A stretch of DNA of 64,000 nt from Pseudoalteromonas espejiana DSM 9414. GTDB lineage: Bacteria > Pseudomonadota > Gammaproteobacteria > Enterobacterales > Alteromonadaceae. The position numbers and the translations under genes are program-made. The stretch is from the NCBI RefSeq assembly GCF_002221525.1, contig NZ_CP011028.1, positions 197,001 through 261,000 on the forward strand, written 5' to 3'. The notes under the pieces were generated by a model, which was not told the origin of the DNA, made no database searches, and saw only the letters and a program-made list of their open reading frames with translations. Below, one piece after another: positions 33,353-42,817 of this stretch (position 1 is the first letter of the stretch; every line of letters begins with the position of its first letter).

Positions 33353-36097
33353 ATGATAATTAACAATAAGTTATCGTTCAACAAGAAAACCGCGCTCAGT
33401 ATTGCTATTACAGGTATATTGGCAAGCGGCAACGTTGCAGCTCAAGGCGCTGAAGGTGACACACCGACAGTAGATAAAGATGTTGAGGTTATCGCGGTAA
33501 CGGGTATTCGCAGCAGCTTACGTTCATCAATGTTAGATAAAAAAGCATCTAACGTTGTAACCGACGGGATTAAAGCAGAAGATCTTGGTAAATTTCCTGA
33601 TTTAAACGTAGCAGAGTCTTTGCAACGTATAACAGGTGTAGCCATTGACCGTAGTGGCGGTGAAGGGCAAGCAGTAACAATTCGTGGTTTTGGCCCACAA
33701 TTTAATACGGTACTTGTAAATGGTCGTCAAATTGCGACAGACAGCGCAGGCCGTGAATTTAACTTTGATGTATTAGCAGCAGATCAAATCACTGGTGCTG
33801 ACATTTATAAAAGTAATAGCGCAACACTTCAAGAAGGCGGCATTGGTGGTACGGTAAACGTAACCACAGCTCGTCCTTTTGACTTTGGTGGCTTACACGT
33901 TATTGGTTCAGTTAAAGGCATGTACGAAAGCCTTTCTGAAGAAGTATCGCCATCGGCTTCATTTTTAGTAAGCAACACGTTTAACGACGACAAGCTAGGT
34001 GTGCTTTTTGCTATTACTAATCAGCAGCGTAAGTTGCAAAACAACCAAATTTTAACGGCAGGTTGGCGCGGTGGCCAAACAATTTCTAACCCACAAGACG
34101 GCGTACTGTATGACAATGCATACATTCCTCGTAACTGGGACCAAGTTGTTGATGAGCAAGACCGCGAACGTACTAACGCAAGTTTAGTGCTTCAATATGC
34201 ACCATCTGACGATATAACAATTACGGTTGATGGTTTAATTTCAAAATTTGAAGTTGATTCATCAGTACGCGATTTAGCATCTTGGTTTGAACCAGACCGC
34301 GTAGGTAGCGCAACAATCGACCCAGAAACGGGTACTTTACTTACCTTTACGCAAGAAGTTGGTTTAGGTAATGCCAGTGGTAACCCTGCAACTGACTTTG
34401 TATCACACACACGTAACTCGCGTGATGTCACTAACAAAGCATTTGGTGTAAACGTAGATTGGCAAGTAAACGAGTCACTAAAAGCAAAACTTGATGTGTC
34501 TCGCTCTACTGCTGAAAACGACCGTGCAGGTAATGACCGCTTCAACGTAGTGGGTATTATTAACAGCTACAGCTTTGATGGTACAGGTAGCATTCCTACC
34601 GTTCAGCATGACGGATTTGAAAACGGCTCACTGCCAGATGCAAGTTTAGCGCGTCTTCATTACAACGAAGTAGGTAACCAGTTTACTGACGAAGACGAAA
34701 TTACAGAAATAAAAGCTGATTTTGAATACGTGCCAGATAAAGGCCCAGTCGATCGCATTAACTTTGGTGCTTATCGTCAAGAGCGTGAAAAATCGAGCTT
34801 CCAAATTTTTGGCAGCCAATGTCAATTTTGTGGTTATGGCACGCAAGCGCCACTTGATGAAATTGATTTTGAAGCTTACTCAGCAAATAACTACTTCCCA
34901 GGTTTAATTGATACATTTTATAGCTACGACGGCGATAAAATGCTTGATTACCTAGCAGATCAAGGCTTCCCAGTAGAGCCTACATTACAAAATAACCGTT
35001 ATACAATTAACGAAGACATCACTAGCTTATACATGGACTTTACTATTGGTTTTGACCTAGCTGATATGCCAGTTACGGTTAACATGGGTGCACGTTACTC
35101 AGAAACCGATATTAAAGTAGCTGCGGTACAAAGCTTTATTAGCGATGTTGTACCAACATCTGATGCCACGTTATTCTCAAATGTATTTGGTCCTGCTACA
35201 GATATTCAAGAAGGTACAAGCTACTCAAACTTACTACCGTCTTTTAACGTTAAGCTTGAACTACAAGACAACATGATTTTACGCTTTGCAGCGTACGACA
35301 GCATCACTCGCCCAACTATGTCTCAGCTTTCTCCTGCGACTACATTTAACGAGCCTCGTCGTCAAAACTTAACAGCAAGTGGTGGTAACCCTGCACTTAA
35401 GCCGTTCCAATCTGAAAACTGGGATATTTCTTACGAGTGGTACTACAACGATGCTAACTTATTTAGCTTTGCGGTATTTAGTAAAGAAGTTGATGATTTC
35501 ATCGTAACCCTAACCGGTGATGAAACATACGATATGACCGACCGTACAGGTCCTGACTTTGCATGTACTACATGTACAGATCAAACCGATGCAGAGCTTA
35601 ATGGTAGCTCAGAAGTTTACTCTGTAAGTCGTCCGCAAAATGGTGAGTCTGCAACAGTAACAGGTTACGAAATTGGTGTAACTCACATGTTTGAAAACGG
35701 CTTTGGTTTTATTGCCAATGCTACCGTAGTTGATAGCGACATTAGTGTTGATGGCGATACTACACAAACATTTGCACTTGAAGGCTTAGGCGATTCGCAA
35801 AACTTAGTATTGTTTTACGAGCAAGAAAACTGGCAGGCACGTATTGCCTTTAACAACCGTGAAGGCTTTTTACGCTTAGTTGATAACGGCTTTAACGGAG
35901 AGCCAGTGAACGTTGAAACATACGGTCAGTGGGATATTAGTGCAAGTTACGACATCAACGAAAACTTCACTATTTTTGCCGAAGGCATCAACATTACTGA
36001 AGAAGAGCTAGTACAAACAGGTCGTTTTGCTAACCAAATTTACTCAGTAGAAGATAATGGCTCACGTTACGCGTTTGGTATTCGCGGCACGTTTTAA
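33353..36097 (+). CDS. TonB-dependent outer membrane receptor
   Basis: A 914-residue TonB-dependent transporter of the Xanthomonas/Caulobacter-type carbohydrate group. It has a signal peptide (to about residue 31, GNVAAQG), a TonB box region (VEVIAVTGIRSSL), a plug domain (LGKFPDLNVAESLQRITGVAIDRSGGEGQAVTIRGFGPQFNTVLVNGRQIA) and a 22-strand barrel ending in aromatic F (RYAFGIRGTF). It would move oligosaccharides or galactosides across the outer membrane with TonB energy. The genomic setting (galM before, halogenase, SapC, symporter and alpha-galactosidase after) points to galactose-containing glycans. A regulatory palindrome precedes it. Confidence 0.93.
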   Translation: MIINNKLSFNKKTALSIAITGILASGNVAAQGAEGDTPTVDKDVEVIAVTGIRSSLRSSMLDKKASNVVTDGIKAEDLGKFPDLNVAESLQRITGVAIDRSGGEGQAVTIRGFGPQFNTVLVNGRQIATDSAGREFNFDVLAADQITGADIYKSNSATLQEGGIGGTVNVTTARPFDFGGLHVIGSVKGMYESLSEEVSPSASFLVSNTFNDDKLGVLFAITNQQRKLQNNQILTAGWRGGQTISNPQDGVLYDNAYIPRNWDQVVDEQDRERTNASLVLQYAPSDDITITVDGLISKFEVDSSVRDLASWFEPDRVGSATIDPETGTLLTFTQEVGLGNASGNPATDFVSHTRNSRDVTNKAFGVNVDWQVNESLKAKLDVSRSTAENDRAGNDRFNVVGIINSYSFDGTGSIPTVQHDGFENGSLPDASLARLHYNEVGNQFTDEDEITEIKADFEYVPDKGPVDRINFGAYRQEREKSSFQIFGSQCQFCGYGTQAPLDEIDFEAYSANNYFPGLIDTFYSYDGDKMLDYLADQGFPVEPTLQNNRYTINEDITSLYMDFTIGFDLADMPVTVNMGARYSETDIKVAAVQSFISDVVPTSDATLFSNVFGPATDIQEGTSYSNLLPSFNVKLELQDNMILRFAAYDSITRPTMSQLSPATTFNEPRRQNLTASGGNPALKPFQSENWDISYEWYYNDANLFSFAVFSKEVDDFIVTLTGDETYDMTDRTGPDFACTTCTDQTDAELNGSSEVYSVSRPQNGESATVTGYEIGVTHMFENGFGFIANATVVDSDISVDGDTTQTFALEGLGDSQNLVLFYEQENWQARIAFNNREGFLRLVDNGFNGEPVNVETYGQWDISASYDINENFTIFAEGINITEEELVQTGRFANQIYSVEDNGSRYAFGIRGTF

Positions 36098-36225
36098 TTG
36101 ATAGCAGAGGCAGTCACTGCCTCTTAGTTTTCATTGCAGTGCAATATAAGTACTGGTACTAATAAAATGAGTAAGCACGGTGTGCTAAAAACAGACCATT
36201 AGTACAAAATGAATACTATTTTTAA

Positions 36226-36247
36226 CAAATGCCCGAAAGGGCATTTG
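36226..36247 (+). terminator. GAAA-tetraloop hairpin between receptor and halogenase genes
   Basis: CAAATGCCC (36226-36234) pairs perfectly with GGGCATTTG (36239-36247) around a GAAA tetraloop. There is no T run, so it is more likely an attenuation or RNA-stability element separating strong receptor expression from weaker downstream genes. A second stem AGAGGCAG/CTGCCTCT lies at 36106-36124. Confidence 0.55.
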
Positions 36248-36291
36248 TTGTCTAAAACGTTATCAATAAAGTACTCAAAGAGTAGTCCATT

Positions 36292-37818
36292 ATGAATAAA
36301 GCAGTTAAAACAATAGCAGTAATTGGTGGTGGTACAGCAGGATGGCTGAGCGCTGCAATTATAGCTTCATACCACCAAGGTAAAAATGGTGATGGCTTAA
36401 AAGTGATGTTGGTTGAATCGTCAGACATTCCAACAATTGGTGTAGGTGAAGGCACCTGGCCAACGATGAAAAACACACTTCAGCAAATTGGTTTGCGTGA
36501 AGTAGATGTGTTTAAAGCCTGTAATGCGACCTTTAAACAAGGTGGTAAATTTGTAAACTGGACTCATGGCAATAAAGACTTTTACTACCATCCCTTTACG
36601 GTGCCACTTGGCTATGGCCGTATAGATTTAGCCCCTTATTTAAATAATGTTGAAGACTTTGCACAGCAAACCAACTTTCAGCATGATATTTGCGAAGCAA
36701 GCCTTGCTCCGCGTGGTATTGCACAAGGTGAATACCAAGGTAATTGTAACTATGCTTATCACTTAGATGCTGGCGCGTTTGCTGAATTATTAAAACAACA
36801 CTGTAAAAGCAAGCTGGGCATTGAGCATGTTATTGGCACTGTAGAACAAGTAAAGCTTGATGACACCGGCGCCATAGATTCACTTACCTTAAAAGAACAA
36901 ACCCGCACCATAAATGCCGACTTATACATAGACTGCACTGGTTTTTCATCGCTGTTATTAGGCCAAACCCTGAACGTGCCATTTAAAAAGATGGATCACG
37001 TATTATTTAACGACAGCGCTCTTGCCATGCAAGTCCCTTACGATGAAAGCGACGACTCTTTAGCAAGTCATACCATTGCTACCGCGCAAAATGCTGGCTG
37101 GATTTGGGATATTGGCTTAACGCACCGCCGTGGTGTTGGGCATGTATATTCAAGTAAATTTTTATCAGATGAAGAGGCTGAGCAAAACCTACGTAACTAT
37201 TTAGGTGATGCAGCCAAAGGCTTAACCGCCCGAAAAATAAGCTTTGAGTCGGGTTACAGAGAAAAACTTTGGCATAAAAACTGTGTTGCAGTAGGGATGT
37301 CGGCAGGTTTTGTAGAGCCGCTTGAGGCAACCGCAATCATGCTTGTTGAAATTTCGTCTCGCTTTGTTGCAGAGCACATGCCAGCCGATACTCAAGTAAT
37401 GCCTATTGTTGCTAAGCGTTTTAACGAACAAATGGATTACCGCTGGCAACGTATTATCGACTTTTTAAAGCTGCACTACATGCTCACTAAGCGCCCAGAG
37501 CCTTATTGGCAAGCACATGTACAGCCTGAGTCTATTCCACAAAGCTTACAAGAAGACTTACTACTTTGGGGCACCCGTGGCCCACTTATTCAGGATTTTC
37601 ATGGCGCATTAGAGTTATTTCCAGCGGCCAGCTACCAATATGTTTTATACGGTATGGGCTTTAAGCCCGACTTTACTAAGCAAGCGTATTTGTATTCACA
37701 AGATGCGCAAGCAAATCAAATAATTGAACGTAACAGCCAGCTTACACAGCAGATGTTGCAAACTTTGCCGCCGCATCGCGCTTACATAGAGCAGTGGTTA
37801 GCGGCCAACCCAGTTTAA
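36292..37818 (+). CDS. Tryptophan-halogenase-like flavoprotein
   Basis: A 508-residue flavin-dependent halogenase-family protein. The FAD motif GGGTAGW is near residue 13. The VGEGTWPTM segment, SAGFVEPLEATAIMLVE and a WIWDIGL stretch fit the family (classical motif WxWxIP, with G for P here). Proteins of this family encoded beside TonB receptors and SapC in Alteromonadales and Caulobacterales are common, but their substrates are unknown, and halogenation of tryptophan should not be assumed. It is 195 bp after the receptor gene and 12 bp before sapC, so it is probably co-transcribed with SapC. Confidence 0.88.
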   Translation: MNKAVKTIAVIGGGTAGWLSAAIIASYHQGKNGDGLKVMLVESSDIPTIGVGEGTWPTMKNTLQQIGLREVDVFKACNATFKQGGKFVNWTHGNKDFYYHPFTVPLGYGRIDLAPYLNNVEDFAQQTNFQHDICEASLAPRGIAQGEYQGNCNYAYHLDAGAFAELLKQHCKSKLGIEHVIGTVEQVKLDDTGAIDSLTLKEQTRTINADLYIDCTGFSSLLLGQTLNVPFKKMDHVLFNDSALAMQVPYDESDDSLASHTIATAQNAGWIWDIGLTHRRGVGHVYSSKFLSDEEAEQNLRNYLGDAAKGLTARKISFESGYREKLWHKNCVAVGMSAGFVEPLEATAIMLVEISSRFVAEHMPADTQVMPIVAKRFNEQMDYRWQRIIDFLKLHYMLTKRPEPYWQAHVQPESIPQSLQEDLLLWGTRGPLIQDFHGALELFPAASYQYVLYGMGFKPDFTKQAYLYSQDAQANQIIERNSQLTQQMLQTLPPHRAYIEQWLAANPV

Positions 37819-37830
37819 GGATGTGTAAAA

Positions 37831-38592
37831 ATGGCTATTAATGAACTATCTAATACACAACACCAGGCACTAAAAATAAACACTAATGCGGGCGTAGAAT
37901 ACGCTAAAACGCAGCACTTAATTAATTTAAGAGCAAACGAAGTGGCAAAAGCAGCCTGCGACCTACCTATTTTTTTAGCGCGTAATGCGCAAAATGGCAG
38001 TTACACCGTATCGGGCTTAACAAGCTTTAGTGCAGGGCAAAGTCTGCTGGTGGAAAGTAACCAGTGGCAAGCGCTTTACACCCCTATGTGTATGCAAACT
38101 CAACCGCTTTATTTAATGACCCGCGAAGCAAACAGCAGCGACTACTTTATTGCTATCGATGAGCAAAGCAAAGCGGTAAATACTGAGAAAGGCGAGCCGC
38201 TTTTTGATGCTAAAGGCAAGCCAAGCTTGTATTTAAGCGCACAACAAAAGCTACTCGAAAGCGATTTAAAAAACGATTACCAAACGTATCAATTTACACA
38301 AGAAATTGCGCGTTTAGGGCTTATTAAAAACATAGATATTGTTTTGCAGTTTGAGCAAGGCGAAGCGCAAACCATTCAAGGTTTAAGCACCGTTGATGAA
38401 GACAAACTACAAACTTTAGACAGCGATACCATTGCCAATTTACATAAACAAGGTTACCTAAGTGTGCTTAACAGTATGCTTATTTCGTTGTTTCAGTTAA
38501 ATGCATTAGTAAAGCGTCACAATCAGCGTCCTGAACTTATGCCTTTAAAGCAAATTAAGTTAGAACTAAGTCGAGATGCGCACGCACTTTAA
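37831..38592 (+). CDS. SapC-family protein
   Basis: A 253-residue protein with the SapC fold: INLRANEVAKAACDLPIFLARNAQNGSYTVSGLTSFSAGQSLLVESNQWQALYTPMCMQTQPLYLM, then DEQSKAVNTEKGEPLFDAKGKPSLYLSAQQKLLE. The family is named after an S-layer-associated protein of Campylobacter, but members near TonB receptors have no proven function. It has no signal peptide. It follows the halogenase gene by 12 bp, a pairing typical of sugar-uptake loci of marine bacteria. Confidence 0.85.
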   Translation: MAINELSNTQHQALKINTNAGVEYAKTQHLINLRANEVAKAACDLPIFLARNAQNGSYTVSGLTSFSAGQSLLVESNQWQALYTPMCMQTQPLYLMTREANSSDYFIAIDEQSKAVNTEKGEPLFDAKGKPSLYLSAQQKLLESDLKNDYQTYQFTQEIARLGLIKNIDIVLQFEQGEAQTIQGLSTVDEDKLQTLDSDTIANLHKQGYLSVLNSMLISLFQLNALVKRHNQRPELMPLKQIKLELSRDAHAL

Positions 38593-38673
38593 GGTGCAAT
38601 TTTTTATTTAACCCTTACGGGTTAGCAAGTTTATACAGACAGACATTGCGTTTAATACGCTGGAGACACACAC

Positions 38674-40152
38674 ATGTCAGACAACATTTTGCAGTTGGTG
38701 GTTTTTTTCTTTGTAACCGCCTTAATTGGTGGGCTTACATATTGGAAGTGCCGAGGACAAAATCGCAATAGTGGTGATAATGAAACAAAAGAGTACTTTT
38801 TAGCCGGCGGCGGCCTTACTTGGATGTTTGTTGCAGGCTCTATCACCCTTACTAATTTAAGTACCGACCAACTGGTAGGCATGAATGGTAACCAAATGGC
38901 TTTGCTCGTTTGGTGGGAATTAGCAGCTATTTTAGGCTTAATTATTTTAGCTAAAGTATTTATTCCTGTTTATTACAAATACAACTGTACAACCACCACC
39001 GAACTATTAGAAAAACGCTACAACAATAAGCACATTCGCGCTGTTATTGGTGGCTTATTCTTTTTAGGTAATGCACTTATTTACATGCCAGCAGTAATTT
39101 ACTCAGGGGCGCTATTTATGCAAACCATGTTTAAAGTAGATATTCCGCTAATGTATATAGCGACCGCATTTGCACTGGTAGGTGCTATTTACGCATTTTT
39201 TGGTGGCTTACGTGCTGTTGCAGTATCAGATACTTATAACGGGCTGCTTGTGCTTGGTATGGCAATACTTGTGGTATTTTTGGCGCTTAATGCCATTGAT
39301 TACGACTTTAGCGGTATTCCACAGGAGCGTTTAACATTAATTGGCGATGCTGATTCACCAATTCCTTGGCCAACTCTCTTAACCGGTATGATCTTTATTC
39401 AAATGTATTACTGGGGTACTAACCAAACGATTACTCAACGTGCAATGGCGGCACCCAATGTTAAAGAAGCGCAAAAAGGGATATTTGCAGCAGCGGGTAT
39501 TCGCTTTTTAATTGTACCTGCAATTGTAGTGCTACCCGGTATTATTTCGTACAAACTGTATGGTGATATTGGTGATGCAGCGTATGGCCGTATTGTAGGT
39601 GATGTAATGCCAGCATGGCTAACCGGTGTATTTGCAGCAGCAATGGCCGCAGCCGTACTTTCTACTTATAACAGCTTATTAAATTCAGCAACTGCCTTGT
39701 ATGTGTGTGATATTCACGAAGCATACTTTAATAAAGAGCCAAGTGTTGTAAAGCTAAGTGGTTACGTTACATTATTACTGACTAGTTTAACGCTTGTATT
39801 GGTGCCAATTTACCAGCAAGCAGATAGCATTATTAACTTACTACAGCAGCTAAACGGCTTGCTAAGTATGCCTATATTCTCAATCTTTGTTGTAGGCTTA
39901 TTATTTAAAAATGTAGATGCGCGCGCAGGTATTGCCGCGGTAATTTTAGGTGTAGTGATGTACGGCATGCTGACCTTTAAAAATTCACCGCTGCATACTG
40001 ATTTGCACTATATTCACTTAATGCCAATTACACTGATTGTGTGTGTTGCGTTTGCATTAATCGTTAATAAAGTGGTGTTTGGCTTAAATGCTCAATGGGC
40101 TGGTAAATCGCCTGCTCTTGACGATGCACCGCAAGCACAAGCACAAAAATAA
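38674..40152 (+). CDS. Sodium/solute symporter (SGLT-type sugar transporter)
   Basis: A 492-residue inner-membrane transporter with about 13-14 hydrophobic segments, of the SSS (LeuT-fold) family. Family marks are EYFLAGGGLTWMFVAGSITLTNLSTDQLVGMNG, GGLRAVAVSDTYNGLLVLG and YYWGTNQTITQRAMAAPNVKEAQKGIFAAAGI, the sodium/sugar symporter signature region. Closest in type to sodium/galactose or glucose transporters. Its place between sapC and alpha-galactosidase suggests uptake of galactose or a galactoside. A strong terminator follows. Confidence 0.92.
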   Translation: MSDNILQLVVFFFVTALIGGLTYWKCRGQNRNSGDNETKEYFLAGGGLTWMFVAGSITLTNLSTDQLVGMNGNQMALLVWWELAAILGLIILAKVFIPVYYKYNCTTTTELLEKRYNNKHIRAVIGGLFFLGNALIYMPAVIYSGALFMQTMFKVDIPLMYIATAFALVGAIYAFFGGLRAVAVSDTYNGLLVLGMAILVVFLALNAIDYDFSGIPQERLTLIGDADSPIPWPTLLTGMIFIQMYYWGTNQTITQRAMAAPNVKEAQKGIFAAAGIRFLIVPAIVVLPGIISYKLYGDIGDAAYGRIVGDVMPAWLTGVFAAAMAAAVLSTYNSLLNSATALYVCDIHEAYFNKEPSVVKLSGYVTLLLTSLTLVLVPIYQQADSIINLLQQLNGLLSMPIFSIFVVGLLFKNVDARAGIAAVILGVVMYGMLTFKNSPLHTDLHYIHLMPITLIVCVAFALIVNKVVFGLNAQWAGKSPALDDAPQAQAQK

Positions 40153-40201
40153 CGTAGCATAAAAGGCTAAGTAGTCTTTTATCAAACAGTTGAAACTTAA
40201 T

Positions 40202-40235
40202 AAAATCGGCCTAGGGTAACTTAGGCCGATTTTTA
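40202..40235 (+). terminator. Rho-independent terminator of the symporter gene
   Basis: AAATCGGCCTA (40203-40213) pairs perfectly with TAGGCCGATTT (40222-40232), followed by T residues. Confidence 0.93.
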
Positions 40236-40260
40236 TTTATTAGATAACTTAACCTTTTAA

Positions 40261-40303
40261 TAATACCAACCTGCGTAATTAAGTATTATTGCGGATTGGT
40301 ATA
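40261..40303. repeat. Short MITE-like palindrome (TAATACCAA...TTGGTATA)
   Basis: A 43-bp near-palindrome starting TAATACCAACCTGCG and ending GCGGATTGGTATA. The same ends flank a longer copy at 45396-45562, so this is a short or internally deleted member of that family. Confidence 0.65.
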
Positions 40304-40365
40304 AACCTATTACTGGTAGATATTGGCGAGTAAATTAGCCTTGTTTTCACTGACAAATTACAGGC

Positions 40366-40382
40366 TAGAAAGCGCTTTTCTA
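40366..40382. promoter_or_regulatory. LacI-family-like operator upstream of alpha-galactosidase
   Basis: TAGAAAGCGCTTTTCTA has a perfect AAAGCGCTTT centre, the style of LacI-family sugar operators. No LacI-type regulator is encoded in the window, so the partner would be elsewhere. Confidence 0.45.
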
Positions 40383-40500
40383 AATAACACTATTATTCAA
40401 TATGTTATTGAATCTCTTAATTAGAGTTTAGGTTAATTACTGGTATAGCCAGTAATAATATTGATGAAATTAACCGGTAAACACTATCTAAAAGTAATTT

Positions 40501-40517
40501 GTATGATATATACTATT
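40501..40517. promoter_or_regulatory. AT-rich candidate operator upstream of alpha-galactosidase
   Basis: GTATGATATATACTATT resembles the ATATGATA core of the galE and regulator upstream sites and shares TATACTATT with the galM upstream site. Match quality is lower than between the receptor and galE sites. Confidence 0.4.
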
Positions 40518-40622
40518 ATTTTAAAATCACTGACTGCAATTTAATGCAGTAAGCTGCGAGTAAACACACATGTAACGTACTCGCATATTAAACTCATCTT
40601 CATTAAAGAGGACAGGAGAATC

Positions 40623-42755
40623 ATGGCCGATATTAAACCATTCTTTCGATTAGACAGCGCAAACAGCACCGTTATTTTCGACTGCCAGAGCAAAACACCG
40701 GCATTACTTTATTTTGGTAAGCGCCTATCTGAGCAAACAACAGAAACAATGCTAACTCAGCTTGCGACTCGTCAGGAAGTAAAATGTGCCGTGGTTGAAG
40801 AAGCACCTATTTCTCTTTCTCCACTTTTAGGTGAAGGCTTTACCGGTGCTCCGGGCTTAGAGCTATCAAACGATTCTATTGCTTGGTCTGTAGGGCCAAA
40901 GCTTAAAGAAGTTCGCCAGCCTTCACAGTCAACCCTTGAGTTTGTAAGCGTAGATGAGCTTCGCGGTATTGAAGTTGTGCACAGCATTACGCTTGATAGC
41001 GCTACCGATGTACTTAGTGCGCACACGGTTTTAACTAATTTAAGTGACTCGCCTTTAAGCGTTAACTTTTGTGCGGCACCTACATTTCAGTTACCAGATA
41101 GCATGAACAAGCTAGTGAGCTTTGAAGGACGTTGGTCAAACGAATTTCAGCGTCAATCGGTTGATTTAGTACTCGGCAGCTTTGTACGCGAAAACCGTAA
41201 AGGTAAAACCTCGCACGATGTATTCCCTGGTTTATTAGTACACACTGAAGGTGCAGGTGAGCAGCAGGGCGAGTGTTATGGCTTTCATTTAGGCTGGAGC
41301 GGTAACAACAAGCTACGTGCTGAGCTACTACCTGAAGGGCGCCGTTACGTGCAAATGGGTGAGTTATTATTACCTGGCGAGCTAACCCTTGCTAAAGGCC
41401 AAACGTATCAAAGCCCAAGTATTTATGGCTCGTTCTCAAGTGATGGTTTTAGTGCGCTTTCTCGCAATTTTCATCGCTTTGTTAAAGCAAATTTACTTAC
41501 GCAAGCGCAGCGTGAAAAAACACGCCCAGTGCATTACAACACGTGGGAAGGTATTTACTTTGATCACGATGTAGACACACTAAAGCAGTTAGCCGATAAA
41601 GTAGCACCTTTAGGTATTGAGCGTTTTGTACTTGATGATGGCTGGTTTAAAGGCCGCCGTGGCGATTACGCAGGCTTAGGAGACTGGGCGGTAGATTACG
41701 AAATTTACCCTGATGGCTTATCACCAGTAATTGACCATGTAAATAGCTTAGGCATGGAGTTTGGTATTTGGTTTGAACCAGAAATGGTAAACCCAGATAG
41801 CGATTTATACCGTGCTCACCCTGATTGGGTATTAGGCTCAGAAAATAACGAGCAACTAAGCTTTAGAAACCAGCTGGTGCTTGATTTAACGCGCACTGAG
41901 GTTGTTGAATACTTATACAAAGCGATTGACGACATTTTAGTTGAATACCCAACTATTAAGTACATAAAATGGGATATGAACCGCGATATTAACCATGCGG
42001 GTAACTTTGATGGTAAGCCGGCAGTGCATCAGCAAACACTTGCACTGTACCGTTTAATTGATCGCATTAAAGCGGCGCACCCAGGCCTTGAAATAGAAAG
42101 CTGTTCATCAGGTGGTGCACGTGTAGATTACGGCGTACTAGCACATACAGACCGTGTATGGACGTCAGATTCTAACGATGCGCTTGATCGTCTTGAAATT
42201 CAGCGCGGTTGTTCGTTCTTCTTCCCATCATCGGTAATGGGTGCACACGTTGGCCCGCGTGACTGTCATATCACTGGTCGCAATGTAAGTATTGAAATGC
42301 GTGCTGCGGTATCAATGTTTGGCCACATGGGAATCGAAATGGACCCACGTGAGCTGACAGATCATGAATACAGCGCCCTTAAAGCGGCCATTGCGCTGCA
42401 TAAAGAGCACCGTGAATTTATTCATGGCGCCGATTTATACCGCCTAGATAGCGATGATTTATCAATTAACTTTGGTTTAATCGACGAGCAAAAATTAAAA
42501 GCGTTATTTGCTTATAACAGCGTACGCGAAACACCGCGTACAGCGCCTAACAAACTGCGTTTTGTTGGTTTAGATGCAAATACACAGTACACACTTAATT
42601 TAGTGTGGCCTGTTAAATTTGAAGAATACCGTCCTTCATCTATTGCAGCTGTTAATGGGCAAACATTTACCGGTGAAGCGTTAATGGAATTTGGCTTACA
42701 AATGCCAATTTCATTCCCGCAAACATCACTTATTTTTGAGCTTAATAAAGCTTAA
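40623..42755 (+). CDS. Alpha-galactosidase, GH36
   Basis: It hydrolyses terminal alpha-galactosyl residues (melibiose, raffinose and similar). The 710-residue protein has the GH36 layout: an N-terminal beta-supersandwich, a catalytic TIM barrel (FVLDDGWFKGRRGDYAGLGDWAVDYEIYPDGL, GIWFEPEMVNPDSDLYRAHPDW) and a C-terminal beta domain. The nucleophile is D451 in KWDMNRD. The acid/base aspartate is in WTSDSNDALDR, after the CSSGGARVDYG motif. No signal peptide is visible, so it is cytoplasmic and acts after symporter import. It is followed by a perfect terminator and the convergent GntR gene. Confidence 0.96.
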   Translation: MADIKPFFRLDSANSTVIFDCQSKTPALLYFGKRLSEQTTETMLTQLATRQEVKCAVVEEAPISLSPLLGEGFTGAPGLELSNDSIAWSVGPKLKEVRQPSQSTLEFVSVDELRGIEVVHSITLDSATDVLSAHTVLTNLSDSPLSVNFCAAPTFQLPDSMNKLVSFEGRWSNEFQRQSVDLVLGSFVRENRKGKTSHDVFPGLLVHTEGAGEQQGECYGFHLGWSGNNKLRAELLPEGRRYVQMGELLLPGELTLAKGQTYQSPSIYGSFSSDGFSALSRNFHRFVKANLLTQAQREKTRPVHYNTWEGIYFDHDVDTLKQLADKVAPLGIERFVLDDGWFKGRRGDYAGLGDWAVDYEIYPDGLSPVIDHVNSLGMEFGIWFEPEMVNPDSDLYRAHPDWVLGSENNEQLSFRNQLVLDLTRTEVVEYLYKAIDDILVEYPTIKYIKWDMNRDINHAGNFDGKPAVHQQTLALYRLIDRIKAAHPGLEIESCSSGGARVDYGVLAHTDRVWTSDSNDALDRLEIQRGCSFFFPSSVMGAHVGPRDCHITGRNVSIEMRAAVSMFGHMGIEMDPRELTDHEYSALKAAIALHKEHREFIHGADLYRLDSDDLSINFGLIDEQKLKALFAYNSVRETPRTAPNKLRFVGLDANTQYTLNLVWPVKFEEYRPSSIAAVNGQTFTGEALMEFGLQMPISFPQTSLIFELNKA

Positions 42756-42770
42756 AATATAATAAGCAGC

Positions 42771-42799
42771 AAAAAGGGAGCTAATTAGCTCCCTTTTTT
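42771..42799. terminator. Bidirectional terminator between alpha-galactosidase and GntR genes
   Basis: AAAGGGAGCTAA and TTAGCTCCCTTT form a perfect 24-bp palindrome (42773-42796), flanked by A and T runs. Confidence 0.93.
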
Positions 42800-42817
42800 A
42801 ATGATGTTGTTAAGCGA

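Larger units (their letters stand above)
40153..40622. other. Regulatory region upstream of alpha-galactosidase
   Basis: This 470-bp gap has no gene. It contains the symporter terminator, a short palindromic repeat (40261-40303), a LacI-operator-like palindrome (40366-40382), a perfect 8-bp inverted repeat ATTACTGG/CCAGTAAT (40436-40456) and an AT-rich GTATGATATATAC element (40501-40513). GAGGACAGGAG precedes the ATG at 40623. Confidence 0.6.
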
